Shown in pieces: positions 53,981-63,017 of a stretch of 64,000 nt of DNA. Below the pieces are notes generated by a model. That model did no database searches and had not been told where the DNA came from. It was given only the letters and a program-made list of their open reading frames with translations. Origin of the DNA: Changpingibacter yushuensis (GTDB taxonomy: Bacteria > Actinomycetota > Actinomycetes > Actinomycetales > Actinomycetaceae); NCBI RefSeq assembly GCF_014041995.1, contig NZ_CP059492.1, positions 2,108,001-2,172,000 on the forward strand, in the 5' to 3' direction. The position numbers and the translations under genes were made by a program. Position 1 is the stretch's first letter; each line of letters starts with the position of its first letter.

Positions 53981-54997
53981 ATGTCTGATCGGATTCGCTT
54001 GGCGGACCTCGCAAAACAGGCTGGCGTATCAACGGCTACGGTCTCTCGAGTTCTCAACGGAAAAGACACCGTGGCTCCCAGCACGCGAAAGGCCGTCCTT
54101 ACAGCGCTAGATCTGTTGGGATACGAACGCCCCGAACGCCTGCGCCAACACCCAGGTGGTCTCATCGGGCTCATAGTGCCCGAACTCTCCAATCCGATCT
54201 TTCCGATCTTCGCTCAGGACCTTGAGAACGTCATGGCGATCTCGGGTTACACTCCACTACTGTGCACTCAGGCCGCCGGCGGAATCACAGAGGATTCCTA
54301 CGTCCAGATGCTCCTAGATCAGCATGCTTCCGGCATCATCTTCGTTTCCGGTCTCCACGCAGATACAACAGCCAACATCGATCGCTATCGCAAGTTGATC
54401 GAAATGCACGTGCCCTTCGTGACAATCAATGGCGCTCATCCTTCCATCGATGCACCGGACTTTTCATCTGACGACGTCGGAGCCGTCACTCAAGCGGTTC
54501 GTCATCTTACGTCGCTCGGCCACTCTCGGATCGGCTTAGCACTCGGTCCCGGCAGATTCATTCCCTCGCAAGAGAAGGCCACTGGCTTCGTTCACGCCAT
54601 GAATCAGCGATTCCCGGGCGCTCCAACACCCATCGTACAAACGTTGTACACAGTTGAAGGCGGTCAGTCGGCTGCAGCCCAGCTTCTCGAAATGGGTTGC
54701 ACCGCAATCATTTGTGGTAGCGACATCATGGCGCTCGGTGCGATCCGTCATTGCGAATCGATCGGCAAGCGCGTGCCAGAAGACGTCTCGGTGACCGGGT
54801 TCGATGACTCGCCGCTCATGGCTTTCACGAACCCGCCAATGACCACGTTCCGTCAACCAGTCAAGTCCATGTGTGAAGCCGCCGTCACCACCCTGCTGGC
54901 CATGATCGATGGCGGAATGTCATCGCCTCGTTCGCTCATATTCAGATCTGAGCTGATAGTTCGAAAGACCACCTCGCGCCCACCAGAGAAGCGGTAG
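53981..54997 (+). CDS. LacI family transcriptional regulator
   Basis: 338 aa. The helix-turn-helix and hinge read RLADLAKQAGVSTATVSRVLNGKDTVAPSTRKAVLTALDLLGYERPERLRQ. The periplasmic-binding-like domain follows (GGLIGLIVPELSNPIFPIFAQDLENVMA ... TGFDDSPLMAFTNPPMTTFRQPV). It would sense a sugar; context suggests a role in the alpha-glucan genes just upstream, though no operator with the usual central CG is seen there. The gene is monocistronic and converges with the ybbN-type gene. Confidence 0.93.
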   Translation: MSDRIRLADLAKQAGVSTATVSRVLNGKDTVAPSTRKAVLTALDLLGYERPERLRQHPGGLIGLIVPELSNPIFPIFAQDLENVMAISGYTPLLCTQAAGGITEDSYVQMLLDQHASGIIFVSGLHADTTANIDRYRKLIEMHVPFVTINGAHPSIDAPDFSSDDVGAVTQAVRHLTSLGHSRIGLALGPGRFIPSQEKATGFVHAMNQRFPGAPTPIVQTLYTVEGGQSAAAQLLEMGCTAIICGSDIMALGAIRHCESIGKRVPEDVSVTGFDDSPLMAFTNPPMTTFRQPVKSMCEAAVTTLLAMIDGGMSSPRSLIFRSELIVRKTTSRPPEKR

Positions 54998-55022
54998 ATC
55001 CCGAGAATCGGTGAGGCACGAA

Positions 55023-55054
55023 GGCAAGAGGCCACAAAGGCAAACGGCCACAAA
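55023..55054. repeat. 16-bp direct repeat after the LacI gene
   Basis: Two adjacent copies (55023-55038, 55039-55054), GGCAAGAGGCCACAAA and GGCAAACGGCCACAAA, differ at two of 16 positions. They lie between two convergent genes. Confidence 0.6.
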
Positions 55055-55118
55055 GGCGGCCGGATAGCTCGACACACGCAACCCGATGGTGCGGTGCCAC
55101 CGCGTTCAGCGCGTGCCC

Positions 55119-56048
55119 TTAGAACAGCGCAGAAGCTAACGCGCGGCGCGCTTGGGAAACCACAGGTTGGTCCGCACCCACAACCTCAAAGAGCTCAAGG
55201 AGGCGCTCGCGCACAGCGTTGCGTTCATCTCCACTTGTCACCTTAATGACGTCAATGAGACGGGCGAATGCGGCATCTGGATACCCGTGAAACACCTCAA
55301 TATCGGCCGCGGTCATGTGCGCCGCAATATCAGTCAGCGGTGCACGCTGCGCTTCCTCGAGGGCGGCGTCGCGGTCCACCTGTTGCACGCGCATGGCCAG
55401 ATCAATGTGGTCAATTCCTATGTGGGCCTCTCGAAGACTTGGATTGACCTTGAGTGCCGCTTCGAACTCCGTCCGCGCGAGTTCGGTGTTCCCTTGCTCA
55501 AGCGCAGCATAAGCTTCTGCCATATGCGGCGGAAGCGCCGGTTCCGCTGGCTCACGTGGCTCCCCGCCAGCGAGCACGCCGGTAATCCCATATTGAGCAC
55601 CCACTTGAAGAACCTGATCGATTGCTGAAGGCAACTGATCATCAGCTGGGATTCCTTGGAACAGTGGAATTGGCTGGCCTTGCAGCAACAGCACCGCGGC
55701 TGGCAACCCTTCAATACCAACGGCCTGAGCCACGTCCGCGCTGGTATCTGCATTCACTCGTCCAAGCTGGAATCGCCCGGCACGATCTTGAGCCAGCTGT
55801 TGGAGCTTGCCGTCAAGAACAACAGTCTGTTCAGCCCGCGGCGTGTAGAAGTACAACACAACTGGAACACTGGCGGAGGTCTCCAGAGCGTCCCGGAGAT
55901 TCAATGCGGTGACATCTATGACAAACGAACCTTCAATCGTGGCTCCACCTTCGCTCGGAGGTGTGGGCGACGATGGAGCTGCAGCGCGAGCTGCCAGACC
56001 AGAGAGATCTACTGCGCCATACATGGAGGCGTCGAATGCCGGGGTCAT
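55119..56048 (-). CDS. YbbN-like co-chaperone (thioredoxin fold plus TPR)
   Basis: 309 aa. A thioredoxin-like domain lies at about 40-150 (TALNLRDALETSASVPVVLYFYTPRAEQTVVLDGKLQQLAQD ... FQLGRVNADTSADVAQAVGIEGLPAAVLLLQG). The CxxC active site is replaced by RAEQ, so it cannot do redox chemistry. TPR-like helices follow (MAEAYAALEQGNTELARTEFEAALKVNPSLREAHIG). Such proteins act as chaperone adaptors. The ATG lies 3 bp after the lipoprotein stop, so it is in that operon. Third gene of three. Confidence 0.87.
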   Translation of the reverse strand: MTPAFDASMYGAVDLSGLAARAAAPSSPTPPSEGGATIEGSFVIDVTALNLRDALETSASVPVVLYFYTPRAEQTVVLDGKLQQLAQDRAGRFQLGRVNADTSADVAQAVGIEGLPAAVLLLQGQPIPLFQGIPADDQLPSAIDQVLQVGAQYGITGVLAGGEPREPAEPALPPHMAEAYAALEQGNTELARTEFEAALKVNPSLREAHIGIDHIDLAMRVQQVDRDAALEEAQRAPLTDIAAHMTAADIEVFHGYPDAAFARLIDVIKVTSGDERNAVRERLLELFEVVGADQPVVSQARRALASALF

Positions 56049-56051
56049 CTG

Positions 56052-57062
56052 CTATCCGTTCTTCACACTGAGGAGCACCGGATCGCTGGCACCGACAACT
56101 GAAATTGTTGAGTCATCGGCGTCTGCGGCCGGAACGTGGAATGCCACCAAAACAGTGTAGGACGCCGTCATTGTGCCGGACACTTCGATTTCGCCATCAG
56201 CTTTCCCTGTACCCAAGGCGCCGATCGTGGATTGAAGTTTCACAGTGGCACCGTCTTCGGTGACCTTGATGGTGGTTACGAAGTTCATCTGCGCCATAAC
56301 AAGCGCGCCACCGTCTTCAGTTACCACTGAGAGCGGGCCATCGCTGCCAGCGGCAAACTGCATGGTGACATCTGCAGCACCTTCTACAGCCTTGGCATTG
56401 GCATCCTGACCATCTGCAAGAGTCTGGCGCAGCGAATCGTCCGCAAATGTCAGTCCCTTCGAATCGGAACGCGTCTGGTTGAGCGCTACGTAGGCAGCCA
56501 AGACATCTCCTGGGCTCGCAACAAGCGAATCGCTATCATCGGCTGCAACTGTTGCTGCACCTGCATTACCCACCGCAAGTCCCGGGACTGTGGCCCCAGG
56601 CAGAATGCTCATGACGCCCCACAGCCCCCAGTTATTACGGGCAGTACTCTGCGCAAACACGTCGATTGTTTGGAGGTTCGAGCCTTGCGGCGCGTCCATG
56701 ATGCTCACGGCAATACGCGGGAAGACCGACGACGTCGAGATCGCGGTTTGCGAAGCGGAAGTGGACAGGTTGTCCATCCCGTAGCTATCTGCCAATATGC
56801 TCTTCAGCTTGTATTCGGCAGTGCGCTGCTTGAGGAATGGTCCCATTGCCCGTTTGCTCAGTGCGTCCTTATCCAGCTCTGAATCAGCCGAACTGACGGA
56901 CTCAAAGATCTCAGACTGAAGGTCACTGAATCGTTCGGTCGAAAGCGCCGGACGCGCGGTCTCAGTAGCCGCAGAGGGCGCGGGCACAGCCTCTTCGCCA
57001 CTGCATGCGGAGAGTGCCAATGTGGCAGCCAGCGCGGCTATTACAACGCCAAACTTACGCAT
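56052..57062 (-). CDS. lipoprotein of unknown function
   Basis: 336 aa. The signal is MRKFGVVIAALAATLALSACSG, with the lipobox LSAC and modified Cys at position 20. The mature part has an N-terminal helix region (FSDLQSEIFESVSSADSELDKDALSKRAMGPFLKQR), then a mainly beta domain up to a hydrophobic C-terminus (GEIEVSGTMTASYTVLVAFHVPA). I do not recognise a family. GAGGGGAACGAGA precedes the ATG, inside the end of the upstream membrane gene (8-bp overlap). The operon suggests an envelope complex. Confidence 0.82.
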   Translation of the reverse strand: MRKFGVVIAALAATLALSACSGEEAVPAPSAATETARPALSTERFSDLQSEIFESVSSADSELDKDALSKRAMGPFLKQRTAEYKLKSILADSYGMDNLSTSASQTAISTSSVFPRIAVSIMDAPQGSNLQTIDVFAQSTARNNWGLWGVMSILPGATVPGLAVGNAGAATVAADDSDSLVASPGDVLAAYVALNQTRSDSKGLTFADDSLRQTLADGQDANAKAVEGAADVTMQFAAGSDGPLSVVTEDGGALVMAQMNFVTTIKVTEDGATVKLQSTIGALGTGKADGEIEVSGTMTASYTVLVAFHVPAADADDSTISVVGASDPVLLSVKNG

Positions 57063-58206
57063 TCTCGTTCCCCTCGTCGGAATTGTCTTGGTCCTTGTTA
57101 CCCTTCTGCGTGGGTTGCGATCCACCGAGTCCCCACCTGTGCCGCCAGTCCGTTGCGGGAGCTACTTGAGGTTGCTCGCCGGTTTCGGTGTGGTTGAGTG
57201 TTTGCTCAACTTCTCCGCTCGGCGCACTTGCCCCATCCGCGGAGTATGGCGAAATAACATCTTGAGGCAGACCGTTACCTAGCAGACCGGTCTTTTCCGG
57301 ATCTTCACTGGGCTTGACGGGAACACCGTCATCAGACGATTCGCTCAGATCGGGTTCTGCAGGTTCTTCCGGTTGGGTAATGATGAGCCGGGCTTCTTCT
57401 GGAAGTTCACGCGTCCGCAGCTCCGCCGTGCGCGGGCTCGCTCCGAGGATTCCTGCACCGAAGGCGTGGCCTGTTGCAGCAGTCTGCACTTCACGGGAAC
57501 TCGTCGAGATGTCACCTTCGAAACGAGCGATGACGGCAGTTTCCGCGGCTGCCCGCGAAGCCCTTCGAGCCGCGGAGTGCACGCGCGCTTGGTGCCGTTG
57601 CTCTTCGCGCTTCTGATCTAGGTGACTTACGGCCAGCAGCAAGCAGCCGATGGCCGTCACCAGAATGCCGATGACTATGAGAGGAAGTACAGCGGAGTTG
57701 GCCTGATGACGTTCCCATGTGAGAGTCACAGTGGGAGTGGAACCATCCGATGTGCTGACGATTGCAGAGATCTGACCTGGGTCAGTCACCGTGTAGGCCA
57801 GCGATGTTGAGCCCGCGGCAGTTGCGGTATCTAGCCAGTTGTCTGAGCTTGCAAGCGAGGGCTGATCGTCAACCTCGGCCGCAACATCCGTGACAGCCAA
57901 GGTCTCCCAATCGGACAACCCCGTCACCTGACCCGCGGAAAGACCTGAGGCCCACGCTTCGACGTCGTCAGAATAACCAATAGCGATGGTGACGTCCGCT
58001 TCAGGATCAGCAGCCTTCGCGGATACCGTCACCTTTGTGTTCACCAAGTCGAGGACGCCTGGATCAGTCCACAGGAATGCAGCATCAGAGGACTCTGTGG
58101 AAGCTGTAACCGTAGGATCCGGGCTCCAAATGGTGGCGGAGCCGACCCCGATAGCGGCGATCACGAGGCCCATGACGGCCAGCACAATCCCTGCAAGCTT
58201 TCGCAT
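57055..58206 (-). CDS. two-helix envelope membrane protein, unknown
   Basis: 383 aa. Helix one (about 4-26, LAGIVLAVMGLVIAAIGVGSATIW) is followed by an external beta-rich domain (27-185) that contains STESSDAAFLWTDPGVLDLVNTKVTV, helix two (about 187-207, SAVLPLIVIGILVTAIGCLLLAVS), then a long cytosolic, Arg/Ala- then acidic Pro/Ser-rich tail (210-383). The domain layout resembles an anti-sigma-like or envelope stress sensor, but no family is recognised. ATG 58206 follows GAGAGGAAATA. First gene of the three-gene operon with the lipoprotein and the YbbN-like protein. Confidence 0.8.
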   Translation of the reverse strand: MRKLAGIVLAVMGLVIAAIGVGSATIWSPDPTVTASTESSDAAFLWTDPGVLDLVNTKVTVSAKAADPEADVTIAIGYSDDVEAWASGLSAGQVTGLSDWETLAVTDVAAEVDDQPSLASSDNWLDTATAAGSTSLAYTVTDPGQISAIVSTSDGSTPTVTLTWERHQANSAVLPLIVIGILVTAIGCLLLAVSHLDQKREEQRHQARVHSAARRASRAAAETAVIARFEGDISTSSREVQTAATGHAFGAGILGASPRTAELRTRELPEEARLIITQPEEPAEPDLSESSDDGVPVKPSEDPEKTGLLGNGLPQDVISPYSADGASAPSGEVEQTLNHTETGEQPQVAPATDWRHRWGLGGSQPTQKGNKDQDNSDEGNENA

Positions 58207-58456
58207 TATTTCCTCTCATTGACCATTTGGCCGTAGCGTCTTGAGTACGCCACCTGCACAACGGGCACAACCCCAGCGTCAAAATAACGTTTTTATAACA
58301 ATAGCGTGTGCGTTAGCCTTTTGACGGTTAGCTCAGTCACGCTCGAACACAGACCGATAATCCCAACTCTATCTTCCAACTATTATCCTGAAGAAAGATG
58401 TGAACAGCCATCACCAGATGGAACTGAGCAGCACTCTTGATACTGAAAGGTCATCC

Positions 58457-59755
58457 ATGGTTGACGATAGTCCCCTTTTTCCGGTGGTCCGGCGCGGATA
58501 CGACCGCGCGCAAGTGGACGAACGGATCCATGGACTTGAACAGTCTCTATCCGAAACACGTTCACAGGCTGCGGGCTTAGATGCTCGTATCCTCCGACTC
58601 TCCGGCGAACTGGCCAAAGCGCAAAAGCAAGTCCGTGAAAATGATCGCCCCACTTACTCCGGGCTCGGATCGCGAGTGGAGCGCCTTCTGCGCGCCACTG
58701 AACAACAGGCGCTTGACGTCATGACCCGTGCAAACGCCGACGCACAAAGCATCGTCAGCCGCGCGCAGCGCAAAGCTGACCACCTCACAGCTGCAGCGGA
58801 AGCTGAAGCCCAAGATGTGGTGACCCATGCTCAGACGAAGGCCGACCAGCTCCGTATCACCTCACGTTCCGAAGCAGAGACGCTGACAACAAACGCACAC
58901 CGCACTGCCGAGGAACTCGTATCCTCCGCAGAACGGGAAGCAGATCGCGTCCGTTCCCAGGCCAAAACCGAAGCATCCGCACAGTTGTCCCAAGCAACTC
59001 ACGAAGCAGAGGAGCTACGCATGAAGACTATTGCCGAAGTAGCCGCTTTACGTGCTGAAGCTGAGCAGGAAGTTGCCTCCCTGCGCGCGGAGACTGAGCG
59101 CGAAGTGAACCGCATCCGCACCGAAGCAAACGAAGAAGCTGCCGCTCTACGCGCCAGCGTCAACCGCGAAGTCACCGCTCTGCGCAGCCAAGAAGCTTCA
59201 GAACGCGCAGCAGTAGAAGCGGACGCACGCGAGAAGTCCACTTCGATGGTTAAGGACGCCGAAGCTCAAGCAGAGCACGCTGAGCGCCGCCTTGCAGAGG
59301 CCACAACCCACGCCAACCAGCTCACGGAGCAGAGCACGGCAGAGGCAGCCGCGCGCCTTTCCAACGCGAACGAGCAAGCGGACAAGATTCTTCAGGAAGC
59401 GCGCGAGGAGGCACGGCTAGTTCGAGAAGAAGCTATCGCTGACGCCAGCGATCGCCAGCGCGCCGCCGATGAGCACGTTGCCGCTCTTGAGGCTCAGCGC
59501 AAGAACCTTTCCTCATACATTGAGGACATGCGCTCGGCCCTTGCCACCGCCGATTCTGGGCTCACCCTGAGCTCTATCGTTGAAGCCGCCGCACCAGAAC
59601 CCCCCGCAGCTGCGGCAGAAGGCGAATCGGTTCGTGGCGAAAGCACTGGCGAGCCTTCCGATGCCACCTCAAGCGAGGAATTCGTAGAGGAGACCAGCGC
59701 ACAGGCCGAGGAGTCAACAGCATCCGATACAGACGATTCCGATCAAGCCGAGTAG
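58457..59755 (+). CDS. DivIVA-like coiled-coil protein
   Basis: 432 aa. It opens MVDDSPLFPVVRRGYDRAQVDERIHGLEQSLSETRSQ, the N-terminal DivIVA/Wag31-type module (a GYDR..VD motif). Almost all of 40-370 is a long coiled coil with repeating AEAExEAxxLR units and many Ala/Glu/Arg heptads, then a disordered acidic tail (380-432). Such proteins mark curved membrane and direct polar growth or division. ATG 58457 follows GAAAGG at 7 nt; ATG 58400 would add 19 residues. Divergent from the envelope membrane gene. Downstream are 20-bp repeats. Confidence 0.82.
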   Translation: MVDDSPLFPVVRRGYDRAQVDERIHGLEQSLSETRSQAAGLDARILRLSGELAKAQKQVRENDRPTYSGLGSRVERLLRATEQQALDVMTRANADAQSIVSRAQRKADHLTAAAEAEAQDVVTHAQTKADQLRITSRSEAETLTTNAHRTAEELVSSAEREADRVRSQAKTEASAQLSQATHEAEELRMKTIAEVAALRAEAEQEVASLRAETEREVNRIRTEANEEAAALRASVNREVTALRSQEASERAAVEADAREKSTSMVKDAEAQAEHAERRLAEATTHANQLTEQSTAEAAARLSNANEQADKILQEAREEARLVREEAIADASDRQRAADEHVAALEAQRKNLSSYIEDMRSALATADSGLTLSSIVEAAAPEPPAAAAEGESVRGESTGEPSDATSSEEFVEETSAQAEESTASDTDDSDQAE

Positions 59756-59776
59756 ATCCGTGCACTGCGCAACTTC

Positions 59777-59836
59777 GCTGGGCACACAGCCTGTTGGCTG
59801 GGCACACAGCCTGTTGGCGGGGCACGCAGCCCTGTT
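59777..59836. repeat. 20-bp tandem repeat after the DivIVA-like gene
   Basis: Three copies of a 20-bp unit (GCTGGGCACACAGCCTGTTG, 59777-59796 and 59797-59816 identical; a third, diverged copy from 59817). It follows the stop by about 20 bp and lies before the convergent alpha/beta hydrolase gene. The unit length equals that at 34541, but the sequence differs. Confidence 0.85.
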
Positions 59837-59870
59837 CACGGCGGATAGATGACTAAGTAAGGCAGACCTC

Positions 59871-60668
59871 TTAGGCGCTTTCTACCTGAGCATAGAAATC
59901 GCCTAGTAGCGCCGCCAGTTCGCGGGGGCGCTCATTGGCAACAAAGTGGCCCGCAGCCGGGATCTCTACGATTCTGGCGGTGGGCCGCTTTTCTTGTAGA
60001 GCAGAAAGAGTTTGCGGCTTGCACGTGGGATCGTCACTTCCACGCACAAGAAGCACCGGACCTTCCACAGCAGACACTGCCCCGGTGGCGTCCTCTCGAT
60101 CACGCATGGCCCTCTGAATCCATCCGAGCGCCACAGAGTCCACACGTGAGAGTTGAGCGGCCAACGCATCTCTCACTCCCTGTGAAGCAAGCGGAGAAAC
60201 CATGGTTGTTGACCATGCAGCCACCGCCTCGTTGCCTCGTCCTTCATCACAGAGCGCAATTGCTCTGTTGCGTGGATTATCTTCGCCTTGTGGATCAGCG
60301 GCGATATTCGTGTCCATAAGAACGAGTCCAGCCACCATATCCGGATGGCGCAACGTGAACGCAGCTGCAACGGCTCCGCCCATCGAAAGCCCACCTAGGA
60401 CTACCCTGTCTACACCTCGAGCCCGTAGGCAGGAACGCAACGCATCCACATACACGCTGAGTGAAGGTTCCGGATACTCATAGTCCCGCTGCAGATCGCT
60501 ACCACTAGGCGAACCTCCAAACCCGGGTGCATCTACCGTAAGCACGTCTACATCGGAGAGTTCGCCGCGCACTTCATCCCACATCGAGCTATCGAGTGGA
60601 AGCGCGTGAAGCAATACAAGGGGAAGATCTGATGTTGGGCCAGTACGACGCCAATGAAGTGCCATCAT
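59871..60668 (-). CDS. alpha/beta hydrolase
   Basis: 265 aa. The nucleophile elbow is GGLSMGGAVAAAF, the acid Asp lies in VLLVRGSDDPTCKP, and the His in PAAGHFVANERP, so the catalytic triad is complete. LPLVLLHALPLDSSMWDEV forms the oxyanion strand. Resembles esterase/haloperoxidase-type enzymes; substrate unknown. It is the last gene of the atp-nucS-nagA run, 30 bp after the small zinc protein. ATG 60665 is an alternative start. Confidence 0.87.
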   Translation of the reverse strand: MMALHWRRTGPTSDLPLVLLHALPLDSSMWDEVRGELSDVDVLTVDAPGFGGSPSGSDLQRDYEYPEPSLSVYVDALRSCLRARGVDRVVLGGLSMGGAVAAAFTLRHPDMVAGLVLMDTNIAADPQGEDNPRNRAIALCDEGRGNEAVAAWSTTMVSPLASQGVRDALAAQLSRVDSVALGWIQRAMRDREDATGAVSAVEGPVLLVRGSDDPTCKPQTLSALQEKRPTARIVEIPAAGHFVANERPRELAALLGDFYAQVESA

Positions 60669-60698
60669 GCCCTCAGAATACCGCGCGGGCCAGCTGAT

Positions 60699-60983
60699 TC
60701 ACTGCCTTCCGCGGTGCACCCAACACGAGGTGTGCCAATGGCGCCGCGCATCCTGACCAAACTGGGATCCAAGGATGGACTCCTCGGTCCACACGACTTC
60801 ATGGGGCTCGCCCACCACAATCACGCCTCCACAGCCTGGACACACATACTGTTTGGAACCCTTGGCAATGTGGTGGACCTTGTACGTGTAGCCGTCGCGC
60901 CCCTGTTCAGTGTGCACACCACCCATAGCGGCCTCAGTGTTGAGAGGGCGAACTGGACGGGAGTACTTCTTGGAACGGCGCAC
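60699..60983 (-). CDS. small zinc-finger-like protein (annotated elsewhere as ATP/GTP-binding)
   Basis: 94 aa. The C-terminal half has CPGCGGVIVVGEPHEVVWTEES then RRHWHTSCW, that is CxxC and HxxxC, a likely zinc site. The N-terminal 50 residues are basic (MRRSKKYSRPVRPLN). The label ATP/GTP-binding used in databases has no support from a P-loop. Conserved in actinobacteria, unknown role. The start is GTG 60983 and TAGAAT lies 6 nt before it, so a leaderless promoter inside the operon is likely. 27 bp after nagA. Confidence 0.8.
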   Translation of the reverse strand: MRRSKKYSRPVRPLNTEAAMGGVHTEQGRDGYTYKVHHIAKGSKQYVCPGCGGVIVVGEPHEVVWTEESILGSQFGQDARRHWHTSCWVHRGRQ

Positions 60984-61010
60984 ACCAGTATTCTAGCGAC
61001 CCGCCTATCC

Positions 61011-62183
61011 TCAATCCGTGGTGAGCTGCACGGGCTCTCCAGCTCGGATCACCTCGCGCACATTCAGATCTTCATCCACCCAAACAAGATCTGCTCGGCA
61101 ACCCACCTCAATGCGTCCCAGATCTGTGCGACCTATGACGTTCGCCGGAGTCATGCTTGCCATCCTGACGGCCTCGTGAAGGGGAACTCCTGCGCGCACC
61201 GTGGTGCGAACCACGTCGATCAAGTGCGACGTCCCGCCAGCTAGATTCCCTCCTCGCAGTCGCGCTACACCATTTGTGACATGCACAAGAAGTCCGCTGA
61301 GTTCATACGTGCCATCTGGCATCCCTGCCGCGGCCATCGAGTCGGTCACCAATACCATCGCGTCTGGCCCGATGAGCTCGGCTGTAGTCCGAACCAGGTT
61401 GATCGCAACGTGGATTCCGTCGCCAATAAGCTCCACGATGGCGTCGCCCCGATGCGCCGCTGCCAAGTACTCCGCAGCGGGCCCAGGTGCGCGATGTGCC
61501 AGCTCTCTCATAGCGTTGAACAGGTGGTTCGCAACCGGACGGTACGAGGTGGGGCTTGCGCCCGACGCTCGCAGCGCCTCCACCGCAACTTCGTTTAGTC
61601 TGCGCGCTGTTTCATCGTCTGAGTTGGTGTGACCCCATGTGGGTACCACACCGCGGGCAGCTAGGTGACGGACCAACTCCTCCGCACCCTCGAGTTCCGG
61701 AGCGATGGTCATCCCCCACGCATGTCCGCCAGCCGCCTCGATGAGTCGATCGGCCACCTCCACATCGGGCGCCAAAAGGTACAGGGGATTCTGCGAGCCG
61801 CAGCGTTCGCGGGAGAGGAACGGACCCTCTATTTCTATTGCTTCCACGAGGTCGTCGTCGCATGCGAGAGAAAGAAGCTCTAGTACGAACTCCATTCGTT
61901 CCAAATCCATTGTCGACGACGCCGCGCCAAGTCCAGTGGTGCCCGCCCTCCGGTGTTCCATGACTGCGGTGCGAACTTCATCTTCACGTGTTGCATCAGG
62001 GAAGGATACTCCACCGCCGCCATGGCAATGGATATCCACCAGACCCGGAAGGATGTAACCTTCCAACCGTTCCCCAGGGCCCGAACTGCGCGCCACGCGC
62101 GTGAAGCGATTGCCTTCCCACTCCACCGTGCCGTCCTGAAGAATGCCGTCGGGTAACACGATCGATCCACGGATAGCTCCCAT
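61011..62183 (-). CDS. nagA: N-acetylglucosamine-6-phosphate deacetylase
   Basis: 390 aa. It removes acetate from GlcNAc-6-P for amino sugar and cell-wall recycling. Metal and active-site motifs: DIHCHGGGGVSFPDATRED, EGPFLSRERCGSQNP, GHTNSDDETA, NHLFNAMRELAHRAPGPA and the catalytic Asp in LVTDSMAAAGMPDGTY. GGGGGAG precedes the ATG at 62183. It lies 33 bp after nucS; no nagB is in the window. Confidence 0.95.
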   Translation of the reverse strand: MGAIRGSIVLPDGILQDGTVEWEGNRFTRVARSSGPGERLEGYILPGLVDIHCHGGGGVSFPDATREDEVRTAVMEHRRAGTTGLGAASSTMDLERMEFVLELLSLACDDDLVEAIEIEGPFLSRERCGSQNPLYLLAPDVEVADRLIEAAGGHAWGMTIAPELEGAEELVRHLAARGVVPTWGHTNSDDETARRLNEVAVEALRASGASPTSYRPVANHLFNAMRELAHRAPGPAAEYLAAAHRGDAIVELIGDGIHVAINLVRTTAELIGPDAMVLVTDSMAAAGMPDGTYELSGLLVHVTNGVARLRGGNLAGGTSHLIDVVRTTVRAGVPLHEAVRMASMTPANVIGRTDLGRIEVGCRADLVWVDEDLNVREVIRAGEPVQLTTD

Positions 62184-62216
62184 GACTCCCCCTTGAGTGC
62201 ATTGGCAGCCTGGACG

Positions 62217-62912
62217 TCAGAACAAGCGATCCTCCGGGTGATCCAGGCCACGCATTTCGTCATAGTCGAGAATAACGCACTCAATGCCTCGATCCTCAGC
62301 AAGCGTGCGAGCTTGTGGCTTGATTTCTTGCGCTGCGAAGACACCTCTCAATGGCGTAAGGAGGGGGTCGCGGCCCAGAAGGTCAAGATATCGAGTCAAC
62401 TGTTCGACGCCATCGATATCGCCTCGGCGTTTAATCTCCACCGCAATGTGACCGCCTTCGCCGTCACGAACCATCAAATCAACGGGACCAATTGGCGTGG
62501 GAAACTCGCGGCGCACAAGGGAAACACCCTCCCCTAGGCGATCCACTTGCTCGGCCAAGAGTTTCTGAAGATGCGCTTCTACACCATCTTTGACCAAGCC
62601 CGGTTCCATGCCCAACTGGTGTGTGTAATCACCGATGATCTCAAAAATCCGAATCACGAGTTCGTCGTCGGTCTTCTTCTGCGAGACCTCCCACACCTCT
62701 TGCGCGCCAATCGCTAACTCATCCTCGTTCGGTTCGCGTACACGCAGAGTGCAGGGCGGAATCATCCAATTGAGTGGTTTGTAGGATCCTCCATCTGAAT
62801 GCACAAGAACGGATCCATCAGCTTTCACCATGAGCAGCCGGGCACCTCGATCTAGGTGTGCGTCAAGGCGCCCAGAGTATTCAACTGAACAATTTGCGAA
62901 CACAACTCGCAT
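62217..62912 (-). CDS. nucS: mismatch-specific endonuclease NucS
   Basis: 231 aa. It cuts both strands at mismatches and is the actinobacterial replacement of MutS/MutL. The N-terminal domain is [42 protein letters not shown]; the C-terminal nuclease domain has the RecB-like motif around [39 protein letters not shown] (Asp, Glu-x-Lys). The extreme C-terminus EDRLF fits a sliding-clamp binding motif. ATG 62912 follows AAGGA at 8 nt. Between DUF2550 and nagA. Confidence 0.96.
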   Translation of the reverse strand: MRVVFANCSVEYSGRLDAHLDRGARLLMVKADGSVLVHSDGGSYKPLNWMIPPCTLRVREPNEDELAIGAQEVWEVSQKKTDDELVIRIFEIIGDYTHQLGMEPGLVKDGVEAHLQKLLAEQVDRLGEGVSLVRREFPTPIGPVDLMVRDGEGGHIAVEIKRRGDIDGVEQLTRYLDLLGRDPLLTPLRGVFAAQEIKPQARTLAEDRGIECVILDYDEMRGLDHPEDRLF

Positions 62913-63017
62913 CAAGAATGTCCTTTCGCAAAGTGAGGCTGCAGAACCGCACCACGGGCTGAGCGCGCAGGCGCTCGAAAGACTACCGGAACGGGCAGTG
63001 AGAATCCCGCAGGAGAT

